From Pseudomonas sp. JM0905a (GTDB taxonomy: Bacteria; Pseudomonadota; Gammaproteobacteria; Pseudomonadales; Pseudomonadaceae): a stretch of 64,000 bases of DNA. Each line of letters opens with the position of its first letter. Position 1 is the stretch's first letter. Position numbers and translations under genes: made by a program. Below, one piece after another: positions 16,074 through 25,375 of the stretch. The notes beneath the pieces are model-generated. The model saw only the letters and a list, made by a program, of their open reading frames with translations. It ran no database searches and was not told where the DNA came from. The stretch spans positions 1 to 64,000 of the forward strand of contig NZ_JACXBU010000009.1 of NCBI RefSeq assembly GCF_014700075.1, in the 5' to 3' direction.

Positions 16074-16924
16074 GCAGCTTCGAACGCGCAGTGGAACCCG
16101 GCCGCATCGAGGCACGGGGCATCTCCATTCGTTTGGGGCAGGGCAAGCAAGCCTTCGAGGCGGTGCAGTCCCTGGACTTCGCCATCGCACCAGGAGAGTT
16201 CGTCTGCATCCTCGGTCCTTCGGGTTGCGGCAAGTCGACCTTGCTCGGTGCCCTGGCCGGCCACCTGAAGCCAAGCGCCGGCAGCCTGGTCGTGGATGGC
16301 CAGCCGGTGGAAGGACCGTCGCCCGAGCGCGGCATGGTGTTCCAGCACCACACACTGCTGCCTTGGCGCAGCGTGCTCGACAACGTCGCCTTCGGCCTGA
16401 AGATGCAGGGCATCGGCAAGCTCGAACGGCAGCGTCGCGCTGCCGAATTCCTCGGCCTGGTCGGGCTGGCGGACTTCGCCGAACGCTGGCCCAGCCAGCT
16501 CTCCGGCGGCATGCAGCAGCGCGCCGAAATCGCCCGCGTGCTGATCAATCGCCCTCGGCTTCTGCTCATGGACGAACCCTTCGGCGCGCTGGACGCGCAG
16601 ACCCGTTCGCGCATGCAGGAACTGCTGCTGGATATCTGGACGCGCATCCGCACCACCGTGGTGTTCGTCACCCACGACATCGACGAGGCGCTGTTCCTCG
16701 CCGACCGCATTCTGGTGATGAGCCCGCGTCCCGGGCGCTTCATCGAAGACCTGCGCCTGGACTTCCCGCGTCCGCGCCGCGCCAGCCTGCTCACCAGCCC
16801 CGGCTTCACCCATCTGAAGCGTCACTGCCTGGAACTGCTGCGCCATGAAGAAGGCCGCGAGCTGCCACGCCTGACCCCGCTGGGACTGCCCACCGATCAC
16901 CCGCCATTGCGAGTCGCCCTATGA
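16070..16924 (+). CDS. SsuB/TauB-family ABC transporter ATP-binding protein
   Basis: This 284-residue ATPase has Walker [11 protein letters not shown]-loop [13 protein letters not shown], signature [13 protein letters not shown], Walker [14 protein letters not shown] and the switch His in [10 protein letters not shown]. This is the nitrate/sulfonate/taurine subfamily, in which the signature is often SGGMQQR. It overlaps the permease gene by 4 bp (start 16070) and the HEAT-repeat gene by 4 bp, so all three are translationally coupled. The upstream extension of the frame to 15866 lies inside the permease gene and is ignored. Confidence 0.9.
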   Translation: MSSFERAVEPGRIEARGISIRLGQGKQAFEAVQSLDFAIAPGEFVCILGPSGCGKSTLLGALAGHLKPSAGSLVVDGQPVEGPSPERGMVFQHHTLLPWRSVLDNVAFGLKMQGIGKLERQRRAAEFLGLVGLADFAERWPSQLSGGMQQRAEIARVLINRPRLLLMDEPFGALDAQTRSRMQELLLDIWTRIRTTVVFVTHDIDEALFLADRILVMSPRPGRFIEDLRLDFPRPRRASLLTSPGFTHLKRHCLELLRHEEGRELPRLTPLGLPTDHPPLRVAL

Positions 16925-17886
16925 CCATCCGTGAAACCGACAACCCTGACATCCTCGATCTGCTGCCACGCCTCGCCGCTGATGACGCCGGTGTGCGCCG
17001 CATCGCCCTGATCGAGCTGGCCGACCTGGAAGACCCGGAGGGCCTGCCCTGGCTCACCGATGCGTTGGTGGTGGACCCGGCTGCCGAGGTGCGCGCCGAG
17101 GCCGCGCGCCTGCTGGAAGCCTGGGAAGAACCCGAAGTGGTGCAGGCACTGTGCGCCGCCCTGGCGGACGCCGCCGAGCCGGTGCGCCTGGCCGCCGCCC
17201 AGAGCCTGAGCGAGCTGAAGAGCCTGGAAGCGGGGCAACTGATCCTGCCCTGGGTGAGCCATGCCGATGCCTTCGTCCGCAGCAGCGCCTTGCGTGCCCT
17301 GCGCGAACTGCGCCTGGAAGATGCGGCAGGTCCCGCGCTGCTGGCGCTGGGCGATAGCGAGGCAGCGGTGCGCCGCGAGGCGGTGGGTATCCTCGGCTGG
17401 CTCAAGCACGGCGAGGCCTTGCCGGCACTGGCTCGCCTGGCCAGCGACGATGTCGATACCGAAGTACGTCGCGCTGCCACCGGCGCCCTTGGCCTGGCGC
17501 GCGACGCCGGCGTGTTGCCGGCCCTCTACGCGGCCCTGCGCGATGCCGCCTGGCAGGTTCGCGAGGAAGCCGCCACCACCCTCGGCAAGGTCGGGTTGGC
17601 TGAAGCCGGTCCCGCGCTGGTGAAGGCCCTGGGGGACGATTACTGGCAGGTCCGCCTGCGCGCCGCCCGTGCCTTGGGTCGCCTGCGTTATCGGCAAGCC
17701 CTGGCAGAGCTGGCAACCTTGCTCGGCCATGGCATCGCCAACCTGCGCAAGGAAGCGGCGCTGGCACTGGGTGAACTGGGTGACGCCGCCGGGCTGCCGG
17801 CCCTGCGTGCCGCGGAAGCCGACGGCGACCCGGAAGTGCGCAAGGCCGTACGCATCGCCCTGGCGCAATTGCAGGGAGCCGCCTGA
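16921..17886 (+). CDS. HEAT-repeat (PBS-lyase-like) protein
   Basis: This 321-residue protein is built almost wholly from about nine to ten 30-residue HEAT repeats of the E-Z/PBS-lyase type, each with a variant of VRxxAxxALGxL (for example EVRRAATGALGLARD, QVREEAATTLGKVG, QVRLRAARALGRLR, NLRKEAALALGELGD). It is Ala/Leu-rich and lacks a signal peptide or membrane helix, so it should be a cytosolic scaffold. I do not see the paired His-Glu motifs of deoxyhypusine hydroxylase. In this operon, coupled by overlaps to the ABC ATPase and the DUF971 gene, a chaperone or maturation role for the flavoprotein/ferredoxin or a regulatory role on the transporter is possible. Confidence 0.85.
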   Translation: MTIRETDNPDILDLLPRLAADDAGVRRIALIELADLEDPEGLPWLTDALVVDPAAEVRAEAARLLEAWEEPEVVQALCAALADAAEPVRLAAAQSLSELKSLEAGQLILPWVSHADAFVRSSALRALRELRLEDAAGPALLALGDSEAAVRREAVGILGWLKHGEALPALARLASDDVDTEVRRAATGALGLARDAGVLPALYAALRDAAWQVREEAATTLGKVGLAEAGPALVKALGDDYWQVRLRAARALGRLRYRQALAELATLLGHGIANLRKEAALALGELGDAAGLPALRAAEADGDPEVRKAVRIALAQLQGAA

Positions 17887-18176
17887 TGGACGCCCCCAGT
17901 GCCCTGCGCAACTCCCGCAGCCAGGCGCGCCTGAACCTGGAATGGACCGACGGTGAGCTTCAGCAGATCAGCCACACCCGCCTGCGCGGTGCGTGCCCGT
18001 GCTCGCAATGCAAGGCGGCGCGGCTGCGCGGGGCGATCACGCTGGTGGATGAAGGCGTGATCCTGGAGCGCATCGCACTGCAGGGTTATGGCGTGCAGCT
18101 GGTGTTCAGCGATGGGCACGAGCGCGGGATTTATCCCTGGGAATACCTGCGGGCTTTGGGCGGCACCCAACTGTAG
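17886..18176 (+). CDS. DUF971 (GBBH-like N-terminal domain) protein
   Basis: This 96-residue protein consists of one DUF971 domain. It has the zinc-type cysteines Cys37, Cys39 and Cys42 in ACPCSQC, a histidine at position 78 in SDGHERGIYPWEYLR, and the usual N-terminal strand LNLEWTDGE. The domain occurs at the N-terminus of gamma-butyrobetaine hydroxylase and fused or next to Mrp/ApbC iron-sulfur carriers. Its start overlaps the HEAT gene stop by 1 bp, and it is the last gene of the cluster. The iron-sulfur link makes a role in maturing the neighbouring ferredoxin/flavoprotein attractive, but this is inference. Confidence 0.85.
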   Translation: MDAPSALRNSRSQARLNLEWTDGELQQISHTRLRGACPCSQCKAARLRGAITLVDEGVILERIALQGYGVQLVFSDGHERGIYPWEYLRALGGTQL

Positions 18177-18212
18177 GAGCGAGCTTGCTCACGAAAGGTT
18201 GTGCACCTGGCC

Positions 18213-18299
18213 CGTAGGTTGTGGCAGAGCTACGCGAAGCCCAACACGCGGAGTCATGGTCAACCTCGTTGGGCTTCGCTGCGCTCTGCCCAACCTACA
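18213..18299. repeat. REP-type inverted repeat, family A
   Basis: The arms gtaggttgtggcagagctacg and the reverse of cgctctgcccaacctac pair around inner arms gcgaagcccaac and gttgggcttcgc. A half family B unit (18174-18196) and a partial family C unit (18310-18345) flank it, making a composite repeat island between convergent operons. Confidence 0.8.
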
Positions 18300-18317
18300 A
18301 GAGCCCCGTCCGCGAAT

Positions 18318-20372
18318 TCATTCGCGAATAAATTCGGCCCCACGTTGTGGGCCCAGCACATGCCGGCAGAAGGCGACACAAACCAGGGCGAAGACGATGA
18401 GTCCGAGCCACTCCGCCGTATCACTGAATCCGGGCCCGACCAGGGCCAGCGGGGCGTCCTTGCCGGAGGTGCCGATCAGGCCGGCGAGCAGGATGCCCAT
18501 CAGGCTCTCGCCAACGATCAGCCCCGAGGCCAACAGCACGCCCCGGCGGCGGGGTACTTCGGCATAGCTGTCCAGCTCCTGCCCGGCGGCGGCGGCGCGC
18601 TGTTGCAGGCGTCGATCGATGATCCAGCCCAGTGCAGCACCGATCACCAGGGTCATGCCGATGGTTGGTGGCAGGTAGATGCCCAGCCCCACTGCGAGTA
18701 CCGGCAGGCTGGCCGTGCTGGTGCGGCGCAGGGCCAGGTCGACGAGGATCAGGGCGATGCCCAGCACGACGCCGATGAGGATCATGTTCCAGTTCAGCGC
18801 ATCCTTGAAAATGCCGCTGGCGATGGCGGTGAGCAGGGTCGCCTGTGGCGCCGCCAGGGCCTGCTGCGGGTCCATGCCGTCGCGGGGCAGGACGCCTGGG
18901 AATCCGTAGGCGTTGTAGAGCAGGTCGAGCACCGGCGGGATCACCAGCGCACCCACCAGGCAGCCGACAATCAGCGCCACCTGCTGGCGCCAAGGTGTGG
19001 CGCCGACCAGGTAGCCGGTCTTGAGGTCCTGCAGGTTGTCATTGGAGATGGCTGCAATGGCCAGCACCACCGACGTGGTGAACAGCGCCAGGGCGATGGC
19101 GACCTTGCCTTCGGCCAGTTGCAACAGGCCGGACTCCAGGCTGCCCATGCCGAGGATCAGCAGCGACACCAGGATCACCGCGATGATGCCAATGCCGGAG
19201 ATCGGGCTGCTGGACGAACCCACCAGGCCGGCCATGTAGCCGCAGGCCGCGGCGATCAGGAAGCCGAATAAGAAGGCGAAGAACACGCAGCCGGCCACGA
19301 AGCCCCAGAATCCGAAGCCGGACAATGCCGGCGCGGCCTCGTGGAGGAAACTGGCGAAGACGCCGAGCAGCGCCAGCAATAGCAGCCCGGCCAGCAGCAG
19401 GATCGCCTTGGGCGGCATGTCGAGTTCGGTGCGGGCGGTGCTCGTCTCGCCCTTGCCGCGAACGGCGCGAAGCGACGCCCACACGCCTTGCGCCATGGGC
19501 TTGAACAGCGTGGCCAGGGTCCAGAGCGCGGCGATGCCGATGGTGCCGGCGCCGAGAAAGCGCACCTGTGAACTCCACAGCTGGGTGGCCAGTTCACTCA
19601 AGCCCTGGCCTTCGGCCGGCGTGGCATTGAAGGTCAGCAGTGGCACCGCCACGCCCCAGCAGATCAGCACGCCGATGAGGATGGCAATGCCGGCGGTGAT
19701 GCCCATCAGGTAGCCCGCGCCGACCAGGGCGAAGGAGAACCCGGTAGAGAAACGGAAGGCCGCCTGCCCGGCGCCCAGCCACAGACTGATGCTCTCGCCG
19801 AGTACCTTGAAGCCACTGCTGCACAGGCTGAAGGCCGCCGCCACCAGGCCACCGCCGAGGATGTCGCGCAGGCCGGGTTCGCCGCGACTCTGGGCTACGT
19901 GCTTGTCGTCGCCTTCGTCGCTGCTGCCGACCCTGAGGATCTCCGCTGCCGCCACGCCTTCGGGGTAGGGCAGTTCACTCTGCACCACCATCACCCGGCG
20001 CAGGGGGATGGTGTAGAGCACCCCGAGGATGCCGCCGATGGCACAGATCATCGCCGTCTGCCAGAAGGGAAAGCCGGCCCAGTAACCGATCATCAACAGG
20101 CCGGGAAGGATGAAGATGATCGAGGACAGGGTGCCGGCCGCCGACGCCTGGGTCTGCACCATGTTGTTCTCGAGGATGTTCGATCCCTTGAAGTAGCGCA
20201 GCACCGCCATGGAGATCACGGCGGCGGGAATCGACGAGGCGAAGGTGAGGCCGACCTTGAGACCGAGGTAGACGTTGGAGGCGGTGAACACCAGGGTGAT
20301 CAGCGCGCCCAGGATCAGTCCGCGCAGGGTGAGTTCGGGCAGGTCGAGGTGGTCGGGGACGCGATCCGTCAT
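18318..20372 (-). CDS. OPT-family oligopeptide/metal-chelate transporter
   Basis: This 684-residue protein has about 15 hydrophobic segments and the hallmarks of the bacterial OPT family. The N-terminus DLPELTLRGLILGALITLVFTASNVYLGLKVGLTFASSIPAAV is typical, as is the LKTGYLVGATPWRQQ stretch in the C-terminal half. OPT proteins import small peptides, glutathione-like compounds or metal chelates with protons. It lies on the same strand 71 bp after tauD with no obvious terminator between, so it may be expressed with the taurine genes. That makes a sulfur peptide such as glutathione an attractive but unproven substrate. Confidence 0.88.
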   Translation of the reverse strand: MTDRVPDHLDLPELTLRGLILGALITLVFTASNVYLGLKVGLTFASSIPAAVISMAVLRYFKGSNILENNMVQTQASAAGTLSSIIFILPGLLMIGYWAGFPFWQTAMICAIGGILGVLYTIPLRRVMVVQSELPYPEGVAAAEILRVGSSDEGDDKHVAQSRGEPGLRDILGGGLVAAAFSLCSSGFKVLGESISLWLGAGQAAFRFSTGFSFALVGAGYLMGITAGIAILIGVLICWGVAVPLLTFNATPAEGQGLSELATQLWSSQVRFLGAGTIGIAALWTLATLFKPMAQGVWASLRAVRGKGETSTARTELDMPPKAILLLAGLLLLALLGVFASFLHEAAPALSGFGFWGFVAGCVFFAFLFGFLIAAACGYMAGLVGSSSSPISGIGIIAVILVSLLILGMGSLESGLLQLAEGKVAIALALFTTSVVLAIAAISNDNLQDLKTGYLVGATPWRQQVALIVGCLVGALVIPPVLDLLYNAYGFPGVLPRDGMDPQQALAAPQATLLTAIASGIFKDALNWNMILIGVVLGIALILVDLALRRTSTASLPVLAVGLGIYLPPTIGMTLVIGAALGWIIDRRLQQRAAAAGQELDSYAEVPRRRGVLLASGLIVGESLMGILLAGLIGTSGKDAPLALVGPGFSDTAEWLGLIVFALVCVAFCRHVLGPQRGAEFIRE

Positions 20373-20443
20373 GTTGCTCTCCAGAGGACATGCCGGCGGG
20401 GTGCGCCGGCACGGGAAAGCCTAGACCACAAGCCGCTGCCGGA

Positions 20444-21277
20444 TCAGAACGGCTTGTCGCCCAGGATGGTCGCGCGGTGCATCACGCGGCGCTGCGGCCG
20501 GTAGTCGTCCACGGCGAAATGCTGGGTGATGCGGTTGTCCCAGAAGGCCACGTCGCCCGCTTGCCAGCGCCAGCGGATGGTGAACTCCGGGCGCGTCGAG
20601 TGGGCGAAGAGCAGGCGCAGCATCGCGTCGCTCTCCGCTGCCGAGAGTTCATTGATGCGGGTGGTGAAGCCCTCGTTGACGAACAGCCCCTTGCGCCCAG
20701 TGACCGGGTGGGTCCGCACCACCGGATGACTGCGCGGCGGGTGCTTGCGCTTGGCGTCTTCCAGACGTTCGTGTTCTTCGACGGTGAGGCTGAAGCGCTC
20801 CTCGGGGAAGGAACGGGACAGGTCGTGGGTAGCGGTGAGACCTTCCAGCAACTGCTGGATGGGTTTGGACAGCGCGTCATAGGCCGCGCTGCTGCTCGCC
20901 CAAAGCGTGTCCCCGCCATAGGGCGGGAGCTGCTTGGCGGCGAGCACTGCACCGAGTGCGGGGGTTTCCAGGAAGGTCACGTCGGTGTGCCAGAGCGCGT
21001 TGTCGCGCACATCGGTCACGGCGGTATCCAGGACCAGCACTTCCGGCTGATCGGGGATGTTCGGATAGATCGGGTGGATGTGCAGGTCGCCGAAATTGCG
21101 AGCGAAGGCAGCCTGCTGCTGCGGGTTCAACGGCTGGTCGCGGAAGAACAGTACCTGGTGGGTGAGCAGCGCGCTTTCTACCGCTTCACGCAGCGCTGCG
21201 TCGAGCGGCTTGTTGAGGTCGAGCCCTTCGACCACGGCGCCGAGGGCGGGGGAGAGCGGGGTGATGTGGAGGGGCAT
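20444..21277 (-). CDS. tauD: Taurine dioxygenase TauD
   Basis: This 277-residue Fe(II)/2-oxoglutarate dioxygenase cleaves taurine to sulfite and aminoacetaldehyde. The iron ligands are visible as His97 and Asp99 in ALWHTDVTF and His253 in TQHFAVDDY, with the 2-oxoglutarate Arg in [15 protein letters not shown] at the C-terminus. I start at the ATG at 21277 ([13 protein letters not shown]), which matches the family N-terminus. A 26-residue upstream extension runs into a repeat. It follows tauC on the same strand after a 61-bp gap holding a partial family A repeat. Confidence 0.92.
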   Translation of the reverse strand: MPLHITPLSPALGAVVEGLDLNKPLDAALREAVESALLTHQVLFFRDQPLNPQQQAAFARNFGDLHIHPIYPNIPDQPEVLVLDTAVTDVRDNALWHTDVTFLETPALGAVLAAKQLPPYGGDTLWASSSAAYDALSKPIQQLLEGLTATHDLSRSFPEERFSLTVEEHERLEDAKRKHPPRSHPVVRTHPVTGRKGLFVNEGFTTRINELSAAESDAMLRLLFAHSTRPEFTIRWRWQAGDVAFWDNRITQHFAVDDYRPQRRVMHRATILGDKPF

Positions 21278-21298
21278 GGCGGTATCTCGGAGTCGGGA

Positions 21299-21331
21299 AT
21301 TGTTGGGCTTCGCTGCGCTCTGCCCAACAAG
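21299..21331. repeat. Partial REP-type repeat, family A, between tauC and tauD
   Basis: The arms attgttgggct and agcccaacaat-like sequence around cgctgcgctctg make a short hairpin in the 61-bp tauC-tauD gap. It may change the relative amounts of TauABC and TauD. Confidence 0.55.
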
Positions 21332-21338
21332 AAGTTCT

Positions 21339-22172
21339 TCAGTGGCTCTGCCCATGCCAGGGCACGAGCTTGCGTTGCAGGGCGCGCAGGCCGAGTTCGA
21401 GGGCGAAGGCGATCAGGGCGATGACGAGGATGCCGAGGATCACCACATCGGTGACCAGGAACTGCGCCGCCGACTGCACCATGAAGCCCAGGCCACGGGT
21501 GGCGGCCACCAGTTCGGCGGCCACCAGGGTGGACCAGCCGACGCCGAGGCCGATGCGCACGCCGGTGAGGATGTCCGGCAGGGCGCTGGGCAGGATCACA
21601 TGGCGGATCAGTTGCGCCTGGGTGGCACCGAGGGACTGCGCCGCGCGCAAGCGCGCCGGGTCGACATTGCGCACGCCGGTGGCAGTGGCGATGGCGATGG
21701 GGGCGAAGATCGCGAGGAAGATCAGCAGCACCTTGGACAGCTCGCCGATGCCGCACCAGATGACGATCAGGGGCAGGTAGGCCAGCGGCGGAATCGGCCG
21801 GTAGAACTCGATCAGCGGGTCGAAGATGCCACGGGCGATGCGGTTGCGGCCGATGGCGATGCCCAGCGGAACGGCGATCAGTACCGCCGCCAGCAGGGCC
21901 AGGCCGATGCGTCCGAGGCTCGCGCCCAGGTGCTGCCAGAGGCTGGCGTCCATGTAGCCCTGGGTCAGCAGGGTCCAACCCTTGCGGGCAATGGCCTGCG
22001 GGCTGGGCAGGAACAGGGGTTCGATCAGGCCGGCGGTGGTCACGGCCCACCAGGCCAGCAGCAGGCTGCCGAGGGTCAGCAGGCTGATGGACAGCGTGCT
22101 GAGCGGCGGGCGCTGACGAGGTTTCACGGTCGGATTGGCCTTGCTGGCCAGGGGCAGGTCGAGGCTGCTCAT
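21339..22172 (-). CDS. tauC: Taurine ABC transporter permease TauC
   Basis: This 277-residue permease has about six helices and the loop [37 protein letters not shown], the conserved ATPase-contact region of TauC/SsuC. The N-terminal 25 residues are polar and cytoplasmic. It overlaps tauB by 4 bp. With TauA and TauB it imports taurine and related sulfonates under sulfur limitation. TauC is preferred over SsuC because tauD follows and a TauA-type binding protein precedes. Confidence 0.9.
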   Translation of the reverse strand: MSSLDLPLASKANPTVKPRQRPPLSTLSISLLTLGSLLLAWWAVTTAGLIEPLFLPSPQAIARKGWTLLTQGYMDASLWQHLGASLGRIGLALLAAVLIAVPLGIAIGRNRIARGIFDPLIEFYRPIPPLAYLPLIVIWCGIGELSKVLLIFLAIFAPIAIATATGVRNVDPARLRAAQSLGATQAQLIRHVILPSALPDILTGVRIGLGVGWSTLVAAELVAATRGLGFMVQSAAQFLVTDVVILGILVIALIAFALELGLRALQRKLVPWHGQSH

Positions 22173-22951
22173 GCGCTTCTCCTCTGGCGTTCTGCGAAGA
22201 CCTGGGCGAGTACGTGCTCGCGGGTTTCGATGAAGCGCGGGTCGGATTTGATCGCCCGCGCGCTTTCCCCGGCGGCGTAGCGCTGACCGAAGTCCAGGCG
22301 CAGGCGCTCGCTGATGCGGCCCGGATTGGGCGACAGCAGGATGAGTTCGCTGGCGAGGAACACCGCTTCCTCGATGTCGTGGGTGATCAGGAACACCGGC
22401 TTGGCGGCGCGTCGCCAGACTTGCAGCAGCAGTTCCTGCATCTGCTCGCGGGTGAAGGCGTCGAGGGCGCCGAAGGGCTCGTCCATCAGCAGCACGCGCG
22501 GGTCGGCGGCCAGGGCGCGGGCGATGCCGACGCGCTGTTTCTGTCCGCCGGAAAGCTCCCAGATGCGGCGCTTGTCGAAGCCGGCCAGGTCCACCAGGGC
22601 AAGCATTTCGCGGGCACGGGCTTCACGTGCGGCGCGGGGCACACCGGCCAGTTCCAGGCCGAAGGCGACATTGCCGAGTACGTCCTGCCAGGGCAGCAGG
22701 GCGTCATCCTGGAACACCACGCCGCGCTCGGCGCCGGGGCCGCTGACGGGGACTCCGTCAAGGCTGATGCGACCGGCGCTGGGGCTGACGAAGCCGGCAA
22801 TGAGGTTGAGCAGGGTGGTCTTGCCGCTGCCGGAAGGACCGAGGGCCACCAGCAGTTCGCCGGGGCCGAGGTCGAAAGATATGTCGGTCAGTACCGGCTC
22901 GGCCGCGCCTGGGTACTGTGCGCTGATGCGCTCCAGTTGGAGTAAGGCCAT
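22169..22951 (-). CDS. tauB: Taurine ABC transporter ATP-binding protein TauB
   Basis: This 260-residue ATPase has Walker [11 protein letters not shown]-loop [13 protein letters not shown], signature [13 protein letters not shown], Walker [14 protein letters not shown] and switch His in LITHDIEEA. It is the taurine/sulfonate/nitrate subfamily. Its gene begins 55 bp after tauA on the same strand and overlaps tauC by 4 bp. It hydrolyses ATP at the inner membrane to drive uptake. Confidence 0.92.
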   Translation of the reverse strand: MALLQLERISAQYPGAAEPVLTDISFDLGPGELLVALGPSGSGKTTLLNLIAGFVSPSAGRISLDGVPVSGPGAERGVVFQDDALLPWQDVLGNVAFGLELAGVPRAAREARAREMLALVDLAGFDKRRIWELSGGQKQRVGIARALAADPRVLLMDEPFGALDAFTREQMQELLLQVWRRAAKPVFLITHDIEEAVFLASELILLSPNPGRISERLRLDFGQRYAAGESARAIKSDPRFIETREHVLAQVFAERQRRSA

Positions 22952-23006
22952 TTTGTGCGGATCTCGAAAGGGCCTGCCCGGAGTGGCCGGGCAGGCTGGG
23001 AGTGGA

Positions 23007-23987
23007 TCAATTAGTGACGTACTTCGAGCTGACGTACGGGGCGTAATCCGGCAGCACCGCGTCGACCTTGCCCTGCTCCTTGAGGAAGGCGGCGGTTTCG
23101 CTGATGGCCTGGGTGGTCGGCGCGCCCAGGGCGGTGGCCTGGTCGGCGGCCAGCGGGAAGACGTTGCCCTGCAGCAGCAGCGGGATGTCTTCGGCCTTGG
23201 CGCCGGAGAGTTTCACCAGCTTGTCGATATTGCCCTTGTCGGCCAGCCAGGCTTTCGGGTCCTTGCGGTAGTCGGCGTAGGCGTCGAGGGTCACCTTGGC
23301 GAAGGCGCGGACGACTTCCGGGTGCTTCTCGGCGAAATCCTTGCGCACGATCCAGGCGTCGAAGGTAGGCGCGCCCAGCTTGCCCAGTTCGGCGGAGCTG
23401 ATCAGCACCTTGCCGTTGGATTTGGCCACGCCCAGTGCCGGGTCCCAGACGTAGGTGGCGTCGATGTCGCCGCGCTGCCAGGCGGCGACGATGGCCGGCG
23501 GCGCGAGGTTGAGGATGGTCACCTTGGTGGGGTCGATCTGCCAGTGCTTGAGGGCGGCCAGCAGGCTGTAGTGGCCGGTGGAAACGAAGGGCACGGCGAT
23601 CTTCTTGCCGATCAGGTCTTCGGGCTTGGTGATGCCGGAGCCGTTGCGCGCCACCAGGGCTTCGGCGTCACCGATCTGGGTGGCGATCAGGAAGGTCTGG
23701 ATCGGCAGCTGGCGAGTGGCGGCGGCGGCCAGGGGACTGGAGCCGACATAGCCGATCTGCACGTCACCGGAGGCGACGGCGGTGATGACTTCAGCGCCGC
23801 TGTCGAACTTGCGCCAATCGATCTCGGATTTGCTGGCCTTTTCATAGGCACCATCGGCCTGGGCCACCTTGGCCGGGTCGACGGTGGTCTGGTAGGCGAC
23901 GGTGAAGTCCGCGGCCTGGGCGCTCAGTGCCAGGCCGCCAAGGGTCAGTGCCGCCAGCAGGCGACGGGGGAACAGGGACGGAATCAT
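23007..23987 (-). CDS. tauA: Taurine-binding periplasmic protein TauA
   Basis: This 326-residue protein has a signal peptide ending near residue 22 (LSAQA). The mature part has the TauA pattern: [19 protein letters not shown], a gene-specific [32 protein letters not shown] and [21 protein letters not shown] start at the ATG at 23987, which is preceded by a strong GAGGAGC site; the frame is open further upstream but without a good site. It is the first gene of tauABC(D). The leader contains a direct repeat and an AT-rich element also found before the binding protein at 25375-26343. Confidence 0.92.
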   Translation of the reverse strand: MIPSLFPRRLLAALTLGGLALSAQAADFTVAYQTTVDPAKVAQADGAYEKASKSEIDWRKFDSGAEVITAVASGDVQIGYVGSSPLAAAATRQLPIQTFLIATQIGDAEALVARNGSGITKPEDLIGKKIAVPFVSTGHYSLLAALKHWQIDPTKVTILNLAPPAIVAAWQRGDIDATYVWDPALGVAKSNGKVLISSAELGKLGAPTFDAWIVRKDFAEKHPEVVRAFAKVTLDAYADYRKDPKAWLADKGNIDKLVKLSGAKAEDIPLLLQGNVFPLAADQATALGAPTTQAISETAAFLKEQGKVDAVLPDYAPYVSSKYVTN

Positions 23988-24063
23988 GGGGTGCTCCTCA
24001 ACGGGCTTGGGGGCCGGTCTTGGAGGCCGGTCCACGGGACAGGGTGTGCTGCTTTATGGGATG

Positions 24064-24125
24064 TCCGGTGGTCCGGTGAAGAGAATCTAAATGATCTAAA
24101 AAACGCAGAATAAATAATTTTTTAG
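24064..24125 (-). promoter_or_regulatory. tau promoter block: ACCGGA direct repeat plus GATCTAAAAAA and AT-rich element
   Basis: On the minus strand, reading toward tauA, there is the 11-mer ttatttattct (also before lsfA), then ttttttagatc (24093-24103), then accgga-N2-accgga (24064-24077). The same ttttttagatc and accgga-N2-accgga occur, at nearly the same spacing, before the orphan binding-protein gene (26419-26457). This suggests a shared sulfur-starvation control site. Confidence 0.55.
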
Positions 24126-24142
24126 CATTAGCTTAGCTTCGC

Positions 24143-25375
24143 TCAGGAATAGACCGACGGTGTCGGCAACTGGTTGTCCAGCAACCATCGGCCGATGTCG
24201 CGGGTCTTGTAGTCCAGCGGATCGTGCAGGCTGTGGACCCGTACGTTGCGCCAGAATCGGTCCAGGCCGTAGCGCGCGGAGGTGGCGCTGGCGCCCAGGT
24301 TGTCGAAGATCTGCGCGGTGATTTCCAGCGCCGCACGGGCGGATGCCACCTTGGCCTCGGCAATGGCCAGTGCCACGTCACCGCGTTCGGCAGCGGTCAG
24401 CGCGGGGCGATCCCAGGCCGCCTGCAGACGTTGGGCGGCGTCCTCGGCAAGGGGCAGGGCGCTGCGGTAGCGCAGCCAGAGATCACCGAAGCGCTGCTGC
24501 ACATAAGGGTCGTCGCTGGCTGCCAGCACCTCGGCGCCAGCCCGGGGCCTTGGTTGTTCGCGGGTATAGCGCAGGGCCGCATCAAGGGCGCCCTGGGCGT
24601 TGCCGAGGTAGAGCTGCACCAGCACCAGTTGCGACAGGCAGGCACGCAGGGTGCTGCGCGGGCTGGCGCCGCTCGGGCCGAGCAGTTCTTCGCTGTGCAC
24701 GAAGACATTCTCGAACTGCACCGTGCCGCTATCGGTCTGGCGCTGGCCGAAACCGTCCCAGTCATCATTGATCGCCAGGCCTTCGCGCTGGGTCGGCAGC
24801 ACCAGGAATACCCGGTCGTCGCTGCTGTGTCCGCGCGGCGCGCTGACGATCAGCGCGTCGGCGCCAAGCGCCCCGGAGCAGAACGATTTGCAGCCGTTCA
24901 GCTCGTAGTGTTCGTCGCGCCGATTGAGGCGCAGGCGGCGGTCGCGGCCATTGGTGGAATTGCCCCAGAACCAGCGCTCCTGAACCGTCTGGCCGAGCCA
25001 GTGGCGTTGCTGCGCCGGGTTGCCGAACAGCTGCAGGGTGGCCACCTGCAGGTGCTGGAAGGCGAAGAGGTGGGCCAGCGAACTGTCCACCGCCGCCAAC
25101 TGGCGCACGATGCGATAGATCAGCGGCCAACTGGCGCCCAGGCCGCCGTGGGCCAGGGGGACGGCCAGGGTCAGCAGGCCACTGGCGCGCAGCAGCTCGC
25201 GTTCCTCCTGCGGACTGCCACCGCGCCGGTCGCGCTCGATGGCGGTAGCGGCCAACTGGCGACTGAGCTGATCGACACGTTCCCCGTACAGGCCGAAGTC
25301 GGCCGGGAACAGGCGTGGGTCGAAAAGCGCCGCCTCCCTCGGGTTGCTCAGCGGCAGGTGCAGTCCGGCGGCCAT
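24143..25375 (-). CDS. SfnB/DszC-like acyl-CoA-dehydrogenase-fold flavoprotein
   Basis: This 410-residue protein has the acyl-CoA dehydrogenase fold: an N-terminal helical domain (PLAHGGLGASWPLIYRIVRQLA), a middle beta domain (FWGNSTNG, ELNGCKSFCSGALGADALIVSA) and a C-terminal helical bundle ending DIGRWLLDNQ. The usual catalytic glutamate of true dehydrogenases is not evident. The sequence fits the DszC/SfnB group of reduced-flavin-dependent monooxygenases or desulfurization proteins in sulfur regulons. Its start overlaps the stop of the upstream binding-protein gene by 1 bp, so the two form an operon. The substrate is unknown, probably an organosulfur compound. Confidence 0.83.
   Translation of the reverse strand: MAAGLHLPLSNPREAALFDPRLFPADFGLYGERVDQLSRQLAATAIERDRRGGSPQEERELLRASGLLTLAVPLAHGGLGASWPLIYRIVRQLAAVDSSLAHLFAFQHLQVATLQLFGNPAQQRHWLGQTVQERWFWGNSTNGRDRRLRLNRRDEHYELNGCKSFCSGALGADALIVSAPRGHSSDDRVFLVLPTQREGLAINDDWDGFGQRQTDSGTVQFENVFVHSEELLGPSGASPRSTLRACLSQLVLVQLYLGNAQGALDAALRYTREQPRPRAGAEVLAASDDPYVQQRFGDLWLRYRSALPLAEDAAQRLQAAWDRPALTAAERGDVALAIAEAKVASARAALEITAQIFDNLGASATSARYGLDRFWRNVRVHSLHDPLDYKTRDIGRWLLDNQLPTPSVYS

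Noticed and set aside
14580-16355. 591-codon minus-strand open frame over the unknown transporter genes
   Set aside because: Overlaps three genes with clear motifs; low-complexity composition typical of a shadow frame.
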